This document shows positions 11,250 through 22,477 of a stretch of 64,000 nucleotides of DNA, piece by piece. A model generated the notes under the pieces. That model did no database searches, had not been told where the DNA came from, and saw only the letters and a list, made by a program, of their open reading frames with translations. Origin of the DNA: Tenrec ecaudatus (taxonomy: Eukaryota; Chordata; Mammalia; Afrosoricida; Tenrecidae). The first letter of the stretch is position 1. The number at the start of each line of letters is the position of its first letter. The DNA lies in NCBI RefSeq assembly GCF_050624435.1, contig NC_134541.1:101056805-101120804 (forward strand), given 5' to 3'. The position numbers were made by a program, and so were the translations under genes.

Positions 11250-13355
11250 CGAATTAGGTGAAGTATACAGAGCATCTCACCTGTTTCACATTTAGTCACT
11301 CATAGGCATTTGTTTCCATCTCATCATTGCCAGGCCTTCAGCGCAGCATCACTGTTCCTGTGTTTCCATCTTTTCTTCTTTCCCACCTTTGTCCTGGAGT
11401 GTTAATGCTGCCCTTTTGATCTTAACTGGCGGATGATTCTAACACAGGCGTGAGTTCAGTTCCAGACGGAAAAGGTGACTGAGGGCCTTAATCTTGCGGT
11501 TCTATTGGTCGTGCTCCAAGTCAGCCTGGTGTTTTCTGATTTGGGGTGCTGTTCCACTTTTCCCTCCCATTCTACCCAAGACATTCTCCTGTGATCTCTT
11601 GCGGATCAGCTAGTACAGTAGCCGGGCACCATCTAGTTCTGGTGCATGGCGTTAGTGGTCTATTGAAATAAAGGTTTCCGTATTTCTAGTTTCTTCATTT
11701 TCCCTCTGGATGGAGAGAGCCCAATCACTGTACCTTAGACGGCTTCCCTCGAGTGTTTCAGACCCCAGTCACTACTCACCAGAGTAGTACGGAGAACATC
11801 GTCTTCACAAACGGCTAAGCCACTTGACGTGGTATCCTCCAAGACTATGCCCTGAGTCCCGAGGCCTGACCACTCCCTCCCTCCAGACGTGTCTCCCTGT
11901 GTGCGAGCACAGCCACGGGTATCTGTGCAGCAAAGGTAATGGCGCATAGAAAGATCATGTCAGAATCTGTATGGATCTATAGGTATACCCCCACTCTCCC
12001 TCCCACACCTGGTGAATATCCAAGCATCTACTTGCAGATCACTGCTGGAGGACTGTGTATCACCGTGTTTGCTGGGAGCTTCAAGCTCCACGCATCAGCC
12101 AACCTCGCTCCCTGAGTTAAGTGCCCAGAAGAACCCCGCTCCAGGAAGCAGCTGCCCAAAGGCACTCAGCTCTGCTTCCAGGTGTCAGCAAGTCCAGCTT
12201 CCCCAAGAGGCACCCAAAGTCCATCACTCTGTTCCATGCTCTGGATCTTCTGGGATGTAGCTCCCATCAGGATCTAGGAGGTTCACTGTGCAGTGAACTT
12301 GGGTCCAGAGGACTTTGCTCCACTCCTGGCGCTGTCTGGAAATGAGACCCCTGCTCCCGCTTCTTCTCCGAGGGCTCCTTTTATACACAGCATGATGACA
12401 CTCCAGGAAATCCTGTTCTCAGTCCCTCACAGGCGAATCCTATCAGTCTCTCCCCCCCACCTTCGTGCCAGACCCATGCAGGGAAAGGCCGTTCGGTGGC
12501 CGTTGGACACTTTAACCAGAAGAACCGCATCAAGTAACTCGCAGTGCGTGTGACAGCATTTGCCTCTGTTGCGGTTAACTCTTGCGAATCTCCCAATCTC
12601 TTGCCCTGCTTCCATTGTTTTTATTTATTGATCTATCTTTATTTTTTGCCAAACCCTCATTATGGCCTTCCTCCTCCAAGGTGGCACTTGCCTGCCCACT
12701 CCCCAGCCCCTTTCTGTCAGAACTCTGCTCTGAAGGCCAGTCCTGGGAGTGGGGTTGCTGCGCAGGACAAAGCCAGGTCAGAACCTGAAGGAAGTGCCCG
12801 CCTTCAAAGTTGTGTCTGGTAGAGGCCACCAGGTGGAAGCTGGCCCAGAAAGGAAGTGAAAGCAGCAGCCCCGGGACAAGAACGGGCTGAGCCCTCGTGG
12901 ACCCCTCTGGGCAGGCCCCCCTGAGAAGGCACCGGTGAGCTGCCAATCACTTCGACATGCTTACAGAGCACCCACTCTGTGCCCCATGGTGTGGTGTGCC
13001 TGGGCAGCGGTGGGGGTGGGCAGCCCCATTTGAACACCTGACCCTATACACTGACACATAGCAGGGTGCCCTTGCAATGAGGCTGCATGCATCACAGGGT
13101 TCAGCACTCAGTGGGTGTTGCCTGTGGGCACCTGGATAGCCCTTGGCCCGTGGCACGCTCAACACAGCAGAAGGAAATGCTGCCTGCTCCCTGCCACCCT
13201 GGCCGATCATGGGTCAGACGCTGGGCCCCACTTTCACATCACCACGCCTTTCTTCCTAGTCCCTCTTTGTCTTCAAGCCCCCTTGAAACTGATCTGTCCA
13301 GCAGCCTAGCAGCGTGCAAGCTGACAGATTTGGGGGTGGGGGGTATGATGATGCA
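11250..13355. other. Intergenic, no recognised gene
   Basis: No coding sequence recognised. 12000-12470 has a repeat-like feel (short reading frames, TATA-like ttttatacac at 12380) but I cannot assign it to a family. Confidence 0.4.
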
Positions 13356-13359
13356 TCAG

Positions 13360-13428
13360 GTGCCTTGCGTGGGAATCGAACCTGGGTCTCCCACATGGAA
13401 GGCAGGGATTCTTCCACTGCAACCCCAC
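13360..13428 (-). pseudogene. tRNA-Gly-like sequence (pseudogene or SINE relic)
   Basis: Read on the - strand it carries a B-box-like GGTTCGATTCCCAC and an anticodon-loop-like CTTCCAT (TCC, Gly) with flanking GCC/GGG stem bases, as in tRNA-Gly. The acceptor stem pairs poorly, so it is not a functional tRNA. It could equally be the head of an old tRNA-Gly-derived SINE. Confidence 0.45.
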
Positions 13429-13469
13429 AGCCCCCTATATTTTGACATGACCCCAAACCCAACCCACTG

Positions 13470-13615
13470 CTCTTGGGTTCATTCACATTCAGCCCTACAA
13501 GACGGATTGGAGTTGCCCTGGAGGGAATCCTGGACTGGAAATCTTTATGGGAGCAGACAGCCTCGTCTTTCTTCCACTAAGCAGCCCAGTGCTTAACCCA
13601 CTCCGCCACCAGGGC
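13470..13615 (-). mobile_element. AfroSINE-like copy
   Basis: Antisense: body (actggaaatctttatgggag) and head (cttaacccactccgccacca) preserved. Confidence 0.75.
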
Positions 13616-13626
13616 ACCCTCTAAAC

Positions 13627-13819
13627 CAGAGGTTCTCAGCCTTCCTCATGCTGCGACCCTTTCATACAGTTCCTCACGTTGTGGTGACCCCCAACCATAA
13701 CATTATTTTCGTTGCTACTTCATCACTGTAACTTTGCTACTGTGATGAATCGGGCGACCCCCTGTGAGAGGGTCATTCGACCCCCAAAGGGGTCGCGACC
13801 CACAGGTTAAGAACCGCTG
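13627..13819 (+). mobile_element. SPIN-type hAT element, short non-autonomous copy
   Basis: 193 bp with terminal inverted repeats: CAGAGGTTCTCAGCC at the left and GGTTAAGAACCGCTG at the right. Subterminal sequence (gtggtgacccccaaccataa; cgacccccaaaggggtcgcg) matches the SPIN family known from tenrec, bats, bushbaby, opossum and others. No transposase. The centre seen in the 48.5 kb copy is deleted. The left flank CTCTAAAC fits the NTCTAGAN-like hAT target, but the right flank does not duplicate it. Confidence 0.88.
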
Positions 13820-14499
13820 CCCACTCAGCCATCCTCTGAGATGCACCTGAAATGAAATTCAGGCATCTCCCCTGGTTGGAAGAGAGCCTTCAGACCCATC
13901 AGGAATTTGCATTGCAGAAGCCAGCTGCCAGTGCACCCCTCCCTCGGGGACCCCTGGGGCCTCCATATTTCTTAGAGAGTGGCCGCCCTTGAAGTTCACC
14001 CTTGCCTCCAGCTCACTCACTGTCTCCCACTTCCCTGCTGAGAACCAGGAAGGGCCCAACCTCCAGTTAGGAGGTGGGTGCTGGCAGGGTGTGGGCCCCA
14101 GATCTGGCCACCTTAAGGAGAACTACACTCACTTCTGACAAGAGGGCACCCAAAGGGACTCTGATCAAAGCCTCTTGCCCATGAAAGGGGGTCCCTTTCA
14201 TGTCCTGGGCTTCTCAAGGTGGCCAGTGGTCCCTCCAATCAAGGGGCCTGACTCACTGCCCTGCCGGCTTTCCCCTGACCCCCACGGCCAGCTGCCAGCA
14301 GGCAAAGGCTAGGTAAGGCGTGGTTCCTTCCATGCTCAGGGGGCCCTCCCCCTGCGCGTGCTGGGTCCACCCTGCTCTGCTGACTTGCTGCCCAATTAGA
14401 TTCCTCCTCTTTGCTCCTTGGCCCTGGTCCTGTGTCTTCCCTGAGCAGGCTTTCTGTCATTGCTGGCCGCAGTGCGCGCATCTGTGTGGCATCTGGGTG

Positions 14500-14870
14500 T
14501 CCCTGGTGTGTGTGCTGGAGAGTGAGATAGAGAACGAGCGTAGGGTCTGGGTGTGTGAGCGCCAGGCTGTAGGTGTGTGTGTAAGCAGGAGTTGGGGTTT
14601 TGAAGGTGTGTCTGTGAGTGCCAGGGAGTTGGTGGGTGGGTGGGTGTGCCTCTGGGACTTCGTGAGTGTTGTGAGAATGTGGGTGTAAGTGGGTGTGTGC
14701 AGGGGTCTGAGATTCTGAGTGTGTGGGTGTGTCTATGTCACTGAGTGTGACTGGGTGTGAGGGTGTGGGTGTGCCCGTGGGAGCCCAGGTGTGTGTGTGG
14801 CTATGTCTGTACCTGTGAGCGGATTGTGGGTGTTTGTGGGCTGTGAGCATGGGGCGTGTCTGGAGGTACG
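14500..14870. repeat. GTGT-rich, pentamer/hexamer-like low-complexity region
   Basis: Long run of imperfect gggtgtgtg/gtgagtg units. The 203-residue antisense frame over it (14239-14850) is a product of this composition. Confidence 0.8.
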
Positions 14871-15135
14871 TGAGCAGATGACTAAGGCATCCTCACACTG
14901 GCGCGCCCCCCGCCCCCCAGCTTTAAACCCTGGGAGGCTCAGGCCCACCCAGGCAATTAAAGCAGGATCACTGGGAATTTGGACAGGCGCCCTTGTGATG
15001 GTCCCATTAGGCACAAGAGGCACAGGGCCAGGGCCTAAGGAAATCATTGGTTTTTTGTTTTTTTCATCTGAAAAAAAAAACCAACCCGAATATCATTGTT
15101 GTTTGCTATCAAGTTTCAACTCATGGTGTGATGTT

Positions 15136-15575
15136 AATGGTATGTGTCAGCTTGGCTCGGCCATGATTCTCAGAATTGTGTAATTATTCTCCATGCTGTG
15201 ATTATTGTAAGGGAGCCTCCTTGGGGGGTGGCCCCCCATCTAGTATATTTGGATGTTCTGGCAACATTCGCCCTCTCTGGGTCTTGTGTACAGAACAGGG
15301 ACGTGAGCCAGCCACGTAATACGTAATATATAAATCTGAGGGTTCACCGGCTCCCACACCCCAAGAGCCAACAGCAGCCTGCCACGTGGCCTGTTTGTCA
15401 GCTCCTACAAGCACGTGGATCAGAAGAAGCTTCCAGCCTGAGGCCTGACCCACAGAGCTGGGACTTGACATCTTCCACAATTGTACGAGCCATTTCCTTA
15501 AAATAAATCCCTTGAACTCATTTATATCCACAGGCCTCACTGTGGATTCGTTCCTCTAGAGAAGCCGGCATCAGA
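15136..15575 (+). mobile_element. Old LTR-like element (MaLR-type appearance)
   Basis: Starts tgtgtcagcttggctcggcc and has ccatttccttaaaataaatc near the 3' end, an arrangement seen in old mammalian LTR-like repeats. Not coding. No TSD found; the family is not assigned. Confidence 0.45.
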
Positions 15576-15967
15576 CACGGGGTGTCCCCGTGTTGTTGAC
15601 AAGGCTGTAACTTTTCGGGTCGACAGGACTGTCCCCCAAGGCATTTCTGGGTAGTTTCGGTCACCAGCCATTCAGCTCAAGGGTGTCCCAGGGTTGCCCC
15701 TCGGGCGCTGCAAAGATCCAGAGGTGCTGCGAAAGCAGGTCCTTACCTTTATCCCGATGGTGGCCCGCGCACAGAGCACTGTACTGGACGGGGTGCTGCG
15801 TCTTTCTCTTCCTTTCTGAGAAGGTAGTGATGGCCAAATAGCTTTGGGAACCTATGACTCCACCAATAACAAAACCAAAGCCATCCCCACTGCCACCAGG
15901 TCAAGGCCGATGCGCAGCTACCGGAAGCAGAGAACTGCTCCCTACAGTTTCCAAGATAAGTCGCTCC

Positions 15968-16068
15968 AGAGGCATGTAGCCTCATCTTCTTCCATGGAGA
16001 TACAGTAGGTTTGAACCTCTGACCTTGGGGTTGGCAGTCTCAGCCCTACCCCCAGTGTCACCAGGGCT
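15968..16068 (-). mobile_element. AfroSINE-like fragment
   Basis: Antisense middle and head (tttgaacctctgaccttggg; agtgtcaccagggctcc). Confidence 0.65.
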
Positions 16069-16501
16069 CCTCGGCTCCACCAATAGTGGATATAGTAGTG
16101 AATCCCTCCTGCATGACATCATCTTTATAACAGAGCAGTCACAAAAACCCGCCCTTTAATGTCTATCATATGGAGGAAGGGACCCCGAGGGAGTCCTAAT
16201 GTCGTGAGGTGGCAGGGGTGTGGCAATGTCACAATCTGGCGGCTGATTTTAGTACACCCATTCTTAACGGGGGCGTAACAGGAGCCAAGGACACAGCAGC
16301 AAACTAGAGTGAGCTCCTTGCTTTGGGGGACTCTAAATTTAAAGCACTTCTTCATTTTTGGGTCACTTGCCATGTTATGATAAGACTATCTTGTGGGTAA
16401 ATGCTTCCTCACATGTCAGTTGACCCACACTTCCAAGAACTCCTCCAGAGAGAAAGAAAACCATCAACCCCATTTCACAGAAGAAATAACGGAGCAGAGA
16501 G

Positions 16502-16705
16502 AGTGCCCTGGTGGCTTGGGTTACCAGTTGGGCTTCTAAATGCAAGGTCAGCAGTTTGAAACCACCAGCCACTCCTTGGGAGAAAGATGAGGCTTTCTAC
16601 TTCTATAAAAAGTTAGTCTTGGAAACCCATAGGGGCAGTTCTACCTGCCCTATAGAGTCTCATGAATTGTCATGGACTCCATAGCAGTGGTGGGTTTGGG
16701 GTTTG
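16502..16705 (+). mobile_element. AfroSINE-like copy, full length
   Basis: Sense: gtgccctggtggcttgggtt head, aaggtcagcagtttgaaacc, ggggcagttctacctgccct body, tail ending near tgggtttggggtttg followed by (GTTT)n. Confidence 0.9.
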
Positions 16706-17479
16706 TTTGTTTGTTTGTTTACTTAGCAATTCCTTGCAGAGTTCCCTCCTCCTGGTTCTAACAATGCACTCTGGGCTTGCTCAGTTGCAGATTCCCGCGC
16801 CTCTCACCTGGAGATTCAGGATCAACTGCCCTGGAGGAGGGCCAGGAGTCTGCATGGTACGGGCCCCCGTGGTTCCTCTGGGCAGATGAGCTTCAGAAAT
16901 GCGGCCACACACTCCCCGTGGCCAGGTCAAGAAGAGAGCGGAGGCCCAGCTCCTCAGGGACCTGGGCATTTTGGCCTTCAGGCGGGGTGGCTCTTTCTTT
17001 GGGGTCTGCCTGCAGGAGCAGCAACGCTGGTCTCCACCTCTGGAGCCAGTAGTACACCCCCAGGTGTGACCAGCCAGACGTGCCTTCAGACACCTGCCAA
17101 ATGTCACGGAAGGGCAGGCGATTCATTCCTTCTGAGAGCGCCTTAGCCAAGGACATGGGTCGGAGCCAACGCTTCAGGGTCTGGGAAGGTGAGTGCCCCT
17201 CACTGATGCAAACACACACGTAGCTGAAAAGAGGCCCATTTCCATGAAGTACCTGTGGTGTGCCTGAACCTTGGGCACCGCCGCCGAGTGGGAGCAGACA
17301 GAGCTCAGAGGGCCATGCCCACCATCGAGACAGAGCACAGAGGCAGCGATTGCCGGGGCGGGGAGGGGAAGAATCGGGGTTTCATCTGGGGTGAAGGAAG
17401 CGTGGAGGGCTTAGGGACAGATGCATTGCAAGTGTACCAGTGCTGCTGAAGCGCTCATGGTTCTCTTTATGTTCGGGGG

Positions 17480-17800
17480 ATTTCTCTGAGGCTTTAAAAA
17501 TATATATATTCCATTGCGTTTTTGGCGAAGGTGCACACAGCAGTGAGTTCCCACACCAGTGTCTGCACCTGAGCTTCCGTGGCTTCACCGCCTTCTCCAC
17601 GAGGCGGGAGCGTTCTCACCATTTCCATTCTGGTGGGTCTGTTTCCATTCGTTGGTTTTCCTGCCCCCTGCCCTTCTCGTCTTGGATTCCAAGCCATTGC
17701 TGACCTGTTTGGTCTCTGTTGGGTTTTCGTGTTAAAGGAGTGCAGTGCTCACAGGTGAAGTTCATTATGTTTTGAGCCAACGTGTTGTCTAGCAGCCAGG
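17480..17800 (-). repeat. Degenerate afrotherian interspersed repeat
   Basis: Includes ccattctggtgggtctgtttcc and ctgccccctgcccttctcgtc, also seen in degenerate form near 21.8-22.4 kb. Probably an old L1-related antisense 3' region; family not assigned. Confidence 0.4.
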
Positions 17801-18155
17801 CAGCCTCAAGGGCTAGTGGAGTTGGAGGTTTGCAGAGAGACTTGGGCACTCAGGGCGCCCCCAGGCCAGCAGATCCATTGTTGTTGTGCCGAGTGGCATG
17901 GTGGTCCTGGTGGAGTTCTTATCAGTGGGTCAGCCCCTGCAGCCAGCCCCTCGACCCTCCGACCCTCCGTTTATATATAGAGAGAGAAGGGTGGGCTGGC
18001 AGCTCTGGAACCTTGGGCGGCTCCCCTGTGGCATCTCGCTTCTCTGGAGTGGAAACCAGCTCGGTGGCACTGGGTCGGTTCTTGTTTTGTTTAGAAATTG
18101 GAGTTTGGGTCTTTGCTTCTCTCCCATTTTATCAGGACCCAACTATTACAGACAC

Positions 18156-18665
18156 CTTGAGAAATAGTTAAAGTTTATTGTGCCAGCCTGGCCAATAAAC
18201 ACAGGTGGGGTTAATTGAAGGGCAGAGAGGTAAATGGCTCGGTGAGCCTCACCTTTCTAGTTCTCGGGTCTCTTGCTCTCTGATGGTCAGAGCAGGGTGC
18301 AGCTACCTTAGCCAGTTCCCTGCTTCAGCTGGCAAGGCTCACTTCCTGCAAGACATCCCTGAGGAGAAGCCACATGGACCTACTCCGATGCAGCCCTGGG
18401 TGCTGGAGCCGCCGTGTGGAAACAAACCCCTGCCAGTGCTGAGATGCTTACACGTTCACTGATTCAGCTTTCCTCCTGCAGTTGGCATCATTGTGTGTGC
18501 TTTGTGAGATGGAGGAGGACTTTGTGGATTAGTGTTGGACATAATGTTAGACTTGTGCAGCACTGGTTCGGGATGTTTTCTTGATGTGCACTTACCCTTT
18601 ATATAAAATTCTTATACATATGAGTTTCTATGGATTTGTTTCTCTAATGTTCCCAGACTAACATA
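18156..18665 (-). mobile_element. TGTGTTAGTC-type interspersed repeat (copy 1)
   Basis: Reverse complement of the element at 42428-42965: both carry catcccaac/agacatccc, ctggcaaggctcacttcctg and a tail near ggccaataaacaca. About 510 bp. The outer end resembles an LTR start (TGTTAGTCTGG), but LTR identity is not proven. Confidence 0.6.
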
Positions 18666-18689
18666 CCTTGTTTTTTACTTTTGTTGTTT

Positions 18690-18890
18690 TTGGGTCCATT
18701 AATAAAAACTTTTTTGGGGTTAGGGGGGGAGCATTGGAGCTGATCGTGACTGCACAGTTCATTTTGGGGGTGATGAGGAATGATCTAGGATGGATGTTGT
18801 GGTGATTGTACAATTCCCCCTGGATACGATTGAGCAATTCAATTGTATGTTATGTAAATTACGGTATGTGCCAATAAAACTGTTGGGGAG
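18690..18890 (+). mobile_element. Old L1-like 3' end
   Basis: gtgattgtacaattccccct, attcaattgtatgttatgta and ccaataaaactgttg followed by an A-rich run look like the 3' end of an old mammalian L1. Confidence 0.5.
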
Positions 18891-19194
18891 GAAAAAAGAG
18901 AAAAAAAGTAAAGCAAAACAAAACCAATAACCTTTTTCTTGTGAATTAGTTAAAGGCTTACTAAGAGTTTATACAGAATCTGTTTCAGCCCATCCACGGC
19001 AGTCCTCTCAGTGGGCTGTCACCGACCCCCTCCTGCCTGAGCTTCCTCTTTCTATCCTTCTTCCGTTCCTCACCCTCTCTCCGGGGCCAAGGCTTATTTA
19101 GTTATCTTCAATGTCCACATGTGGGGTGGTTGGTGAAGTGGGGGCTGAGGGCTTATGACTGCGATGTAACTCGAATGGCTTAAAAAACGGTTTT

Positions 19195-19400
19195 TTTGGC
19201 GTATCATTCACCTATCAGGCAACTCAATAGTTCAGTCACACTAAGAAGAGTTGTACAATCATGACCACTGTTCCGTTAAGAACATTTTCTTCATGTGCTT
19301 ACTGTCATTAGCTCCCCATTTCCCCCAACTTCCCCTGCTGTACCCACAAGAAACCGTTAATCTAGTTACTGTCACCGATCCTGGATTCTAGATACAGAAA
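19195..19400 (-). mobile_element. Old antisense L1 fragment
   Basis: gttgtacaatcatgaccact and taagaacattttcttcatg follow the order of old L1 3' regions read antisense. Confidence 0.5.
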
Positions 19401-20187
19401 AACATACAAACAAGAACAATCTCAAAGTAAAACCGGGAAGAACTTCAGTCCAAAGGAATGCAGAAACCATTGAACACTAGCACAGCTGTAAAATGGGTCA
19501 AAATGGCGATGAAATAGGTGCTGACATTTAACCTCATATGCAAGAATCCACTTTCCATGAAAGTGCCCTGCGTGAAAGCGAGGCGAGTCAATCGCTGGTC
19601 TATGGTCAGAGGGGACTCACTGGAGTCTTGATCCACGTATTCCACCTTCGCTTTTTTTTTCTTTTAACTGAGACAACTCTAAAATGGCATCAAAGGGGAG
19701 CTCAGATGACAAGATACTATATTTTAACCTGACTACATCTGCCATCGTCTACAACGTTGTGTCTGACAAACGGGCTGTTCACGTGGATTTTTGAATGAAG
19801 TAAGACTCTGCAATGGACAGATTTAAACTAGCAGGGGTCCACCCAATGAACAGTTGAAGGGCAAGGCGTGGAGCTTGAGGGGAACACTTGCAATTCACCG
19901 TCTTTGCAACTGGTGGTGTTCGGTGCGTGCTGGTGGAATTTGGGAGGGAAACGCAGAACTGAAAGCGGTTACTGTACCCAGAACTGTGCGTGACAAGTGG
20001 CTGGGGCAAGACACTGCCATCCCGGCTCCAAATTCCTCTCCTCCCAGAGGAGGCCGACTGGTCCTTCCAGCACTCTCGTTCAGCGCTAGGAAAATGGGCG
20101 CATCTGGAGGGAGCCCACAGAACACTATTGATCGTGCCAGACTACATGTGGGGCGGGCTCCCTTGGACTGTCCGGGGCAGCCTGTGG

Positions 20188-20590
20188 GTGAGCTGCTGTT
20201 GTTGGCATTGAGCTGGGCCAATGTACCATGACCCCATGTCCAACATGTCCAGCAGATGGGACCAAGGCCAGTCCTAGGCCATCTTCACCGCCGTCGGTCT
20301 GCTTGGGCCCAGTGTTGGGTAGACTCCTGCGTTGAGTGTCTTCTAACCAAGGGCTCCTCTTCCAGGGCTCTACCAGACCCTAGTCTGCTGTAATCTATCA
20401 GGTGTAGTGGGCTGACTTTCAGAAGCAGATCACCAGTCCTTTCTTCCTAGTCTGCCTTAGTTTGGAAGCGCTACTGAATCTGTCCTCTGTGGGTGATGCT
20501 GCCGGTCCTTAAAAATACCAGCAGCATAGCTCCCGGCACCACAACACCCACACCACCACAGTAGGGCGCGCTGACAGAGGGCAGGCGGGC
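20188..20590 (-). mobile_element. RTE/BovB-type LINE, internally deleted, antisense
   Basis: The 3' tail (20188-20345: tgttgttggcattgag, gccatcttcaccgc) is followed directly by sequence I recognise as the element's 5' untranslated end (ctttcttcctagtctgcctt; catagctcccggcaccacaa). The coding middle is missing. Confidence 0.6.
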
Positions 20591-21089
20591 TGAGCCAAGA
20601 CTTGAAGCCCTCTGTCGGGGAATAGATGAGGGGATTGTTGTAATGGGTTGGGAATCAGCCACCGGGACCGAGCCTGGCTGGGCTGTGGGTAGAGCCTAGT
20701 GCGGGCATCCTGTCCTGCCGCCTTACTGCCACTGTCTGGTACCGGGGAACCCTTCCCACTCTGTGAGTTGTGACTCTGTAAGCTGGAGGTGGGGGAAGTC
20801 AGATGGGGTGGGATTGGAGTGGGGGTTGGAAACCTCTGCAACCTCCAGGCCCTGCCATCCCACCTCTGCAGATGCTTTAAGGTAAGTGGCCCAGATGGTT
20901 GGACCCTGGACCCAAGAGACGTGGATCAGTGTCTTCAAAGGACTCCTAGCATCTCCTGGGTTTGCTCTTGCATGGAGGAACAGGAGGGGCCCCAGGGCAG
21001 TGCGGCTCTCTAGAGACTTCCCAGGGACCACAGGGCCATGAGAAGCTTAACTTTGTCCCCTAGAATATTTTGCCTAAAATAAATGCAAG

Positions 21090-21745
21090 CTATATATACC
21101 ATAGTGAATGAAGGGGGAAGTGCAGAGTGGAGACCCGAGGCCCAAGTGTCGACCACTGGAGATCTCCTCACAGAGGGGTTTAGGTGAGGAGACGGGTCAG
21201 TCAGGGTGCGATGTAGTACCAATGAAGAACACAGCTTTCCCCCAGATCCTGAATGCTTCCTCCCCACAACTACCATGATCCGAATTCTTCCTTGCAGGGC
21301 TCGATAGGGCAGAGATTGTACACTGGTGCATATGGGAGCTGGAGGCACAGGCAATCCAGGGTGGACGATACCTTCAGGACCAGGGGTGTGAGGGGCGAGG
21401 CTGGGAGAGTGGGTTGGAAAAGGGGAACTGATTAAAAGGATCCACATGTGACCTCCTCCCTGGGAGATGGACAGCAGAGAAGGGGGGGAGGGGAGACTCC
21501 GGATAGGGCAAGATATGACAAAATAACAATGTATAAATTTCCAAGGGCACATGAGGGAGGGGGGAGTGGAGAGGGAGGGGGAAAAAAAGGGGGACCTGAT
21601 GCAGAGGGCTTAAGTGGAGAGCAAATGCTTTGAGAGTGATCAGGGCAAAGAATGTGCGGATGTGCTTTATACAATTGATGTACGTATATGTGTGGATTGT
21701 GATAAGAGTTGTATGAGCCCCTAATAAAATGTTTAAAAAATAAAA
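21090..21745 (+). mobile_element. Young L1-type 3' end, 5' truncated, with TSD
   Basis: 656 bp insertion ending gagcccctaataaaatg plus an A-rich tail. The flanking 14-bp duplication AAAATAAATGCAAG lies at 21076-21089 and 21746-21759. Non-coding 3' UTR type sequence; no reverse transcriptase. Confidence 0.9.
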
Positions 21746-21779
21746 AAAATAAATGCAAGGATGACCAGCTGGCCCTTTA

Positions 21780-22440
21780 AAATTTTTAATTTGGTTGTTG
21801 GAGGCAAGTACACAGCAAACGCACAGCGATCCCGCCGTGTCTGCCGTGCAGTGCAGTGACTTGAGCCCCGTGACCTCCTCCTTCCAAGTCATCCGCCATC
21901 ACCGTGGCCGCTGCGCCTCGGGGTCCCGTCCACACTTCCAGTTGCTGTTGTCACTCCAATCCCCTGGAGGTGGTTCTCGCAGGGCACAGTGCTCAAGGCA
22001 GACATTCCTTATGAGTAAAGCTAACCCATCGCTTGGTTTAAAGCCTTTAGCAGTATGTTCTTGATTTAACATGGTCACCGGCCAATGTTTTCAGGGGCTC
22101 ATTCAGTCTACACTCCACAGGAATGTGAGATTCTGTTTTGTATTCCCCACCCCCTTTTGATCAGGATTTTCTGTAGAATCTTTGTTGCTCTCTCAACATA
22201 GATTTACTAAGCACATCATTTTAACATTTGATGAAAATACAGTGAAGCCCACTCTCCACTCCATGGTCTTCAGGCATTATGGTCAGTGGCCTCGGCTGCT
22301 CTGTTCACCCGGGGTTCATGCCCTCCTGTCTAGTGGCTCACTTCCATTGAGGGGACCCACCTACTGCCCAACTGCTCATCTATGCCTGCAGATGGCTGTT
22401 GGCCCTTCGGTTTTATGTAGACTTTTTGGTTTATTTCTTT
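21780..22440 (-). repeat. Degenerate older L1-like 3' region
   Basis: ttttgatcaggattttctgt and surrounding text are typical of older afrotherian L1 3' regions read antisense. No gene recognised. Confidence 0.4.
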
Positions 22441-22477
22441 AAACACAATACTCAATGTTGTTCAGTTTCTTTCTTTT

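Noticed and set aside
13360-13428. Functional tRNA-Gly gene
   Set aside because: Only some acceptor-stem positions pair, so it is listed as a relic.
14239-14850. 203-residue antisense frame with His/Thr/Pro repeats
   Set aside because: Arises from a GTGT-rich low-complexity tract.
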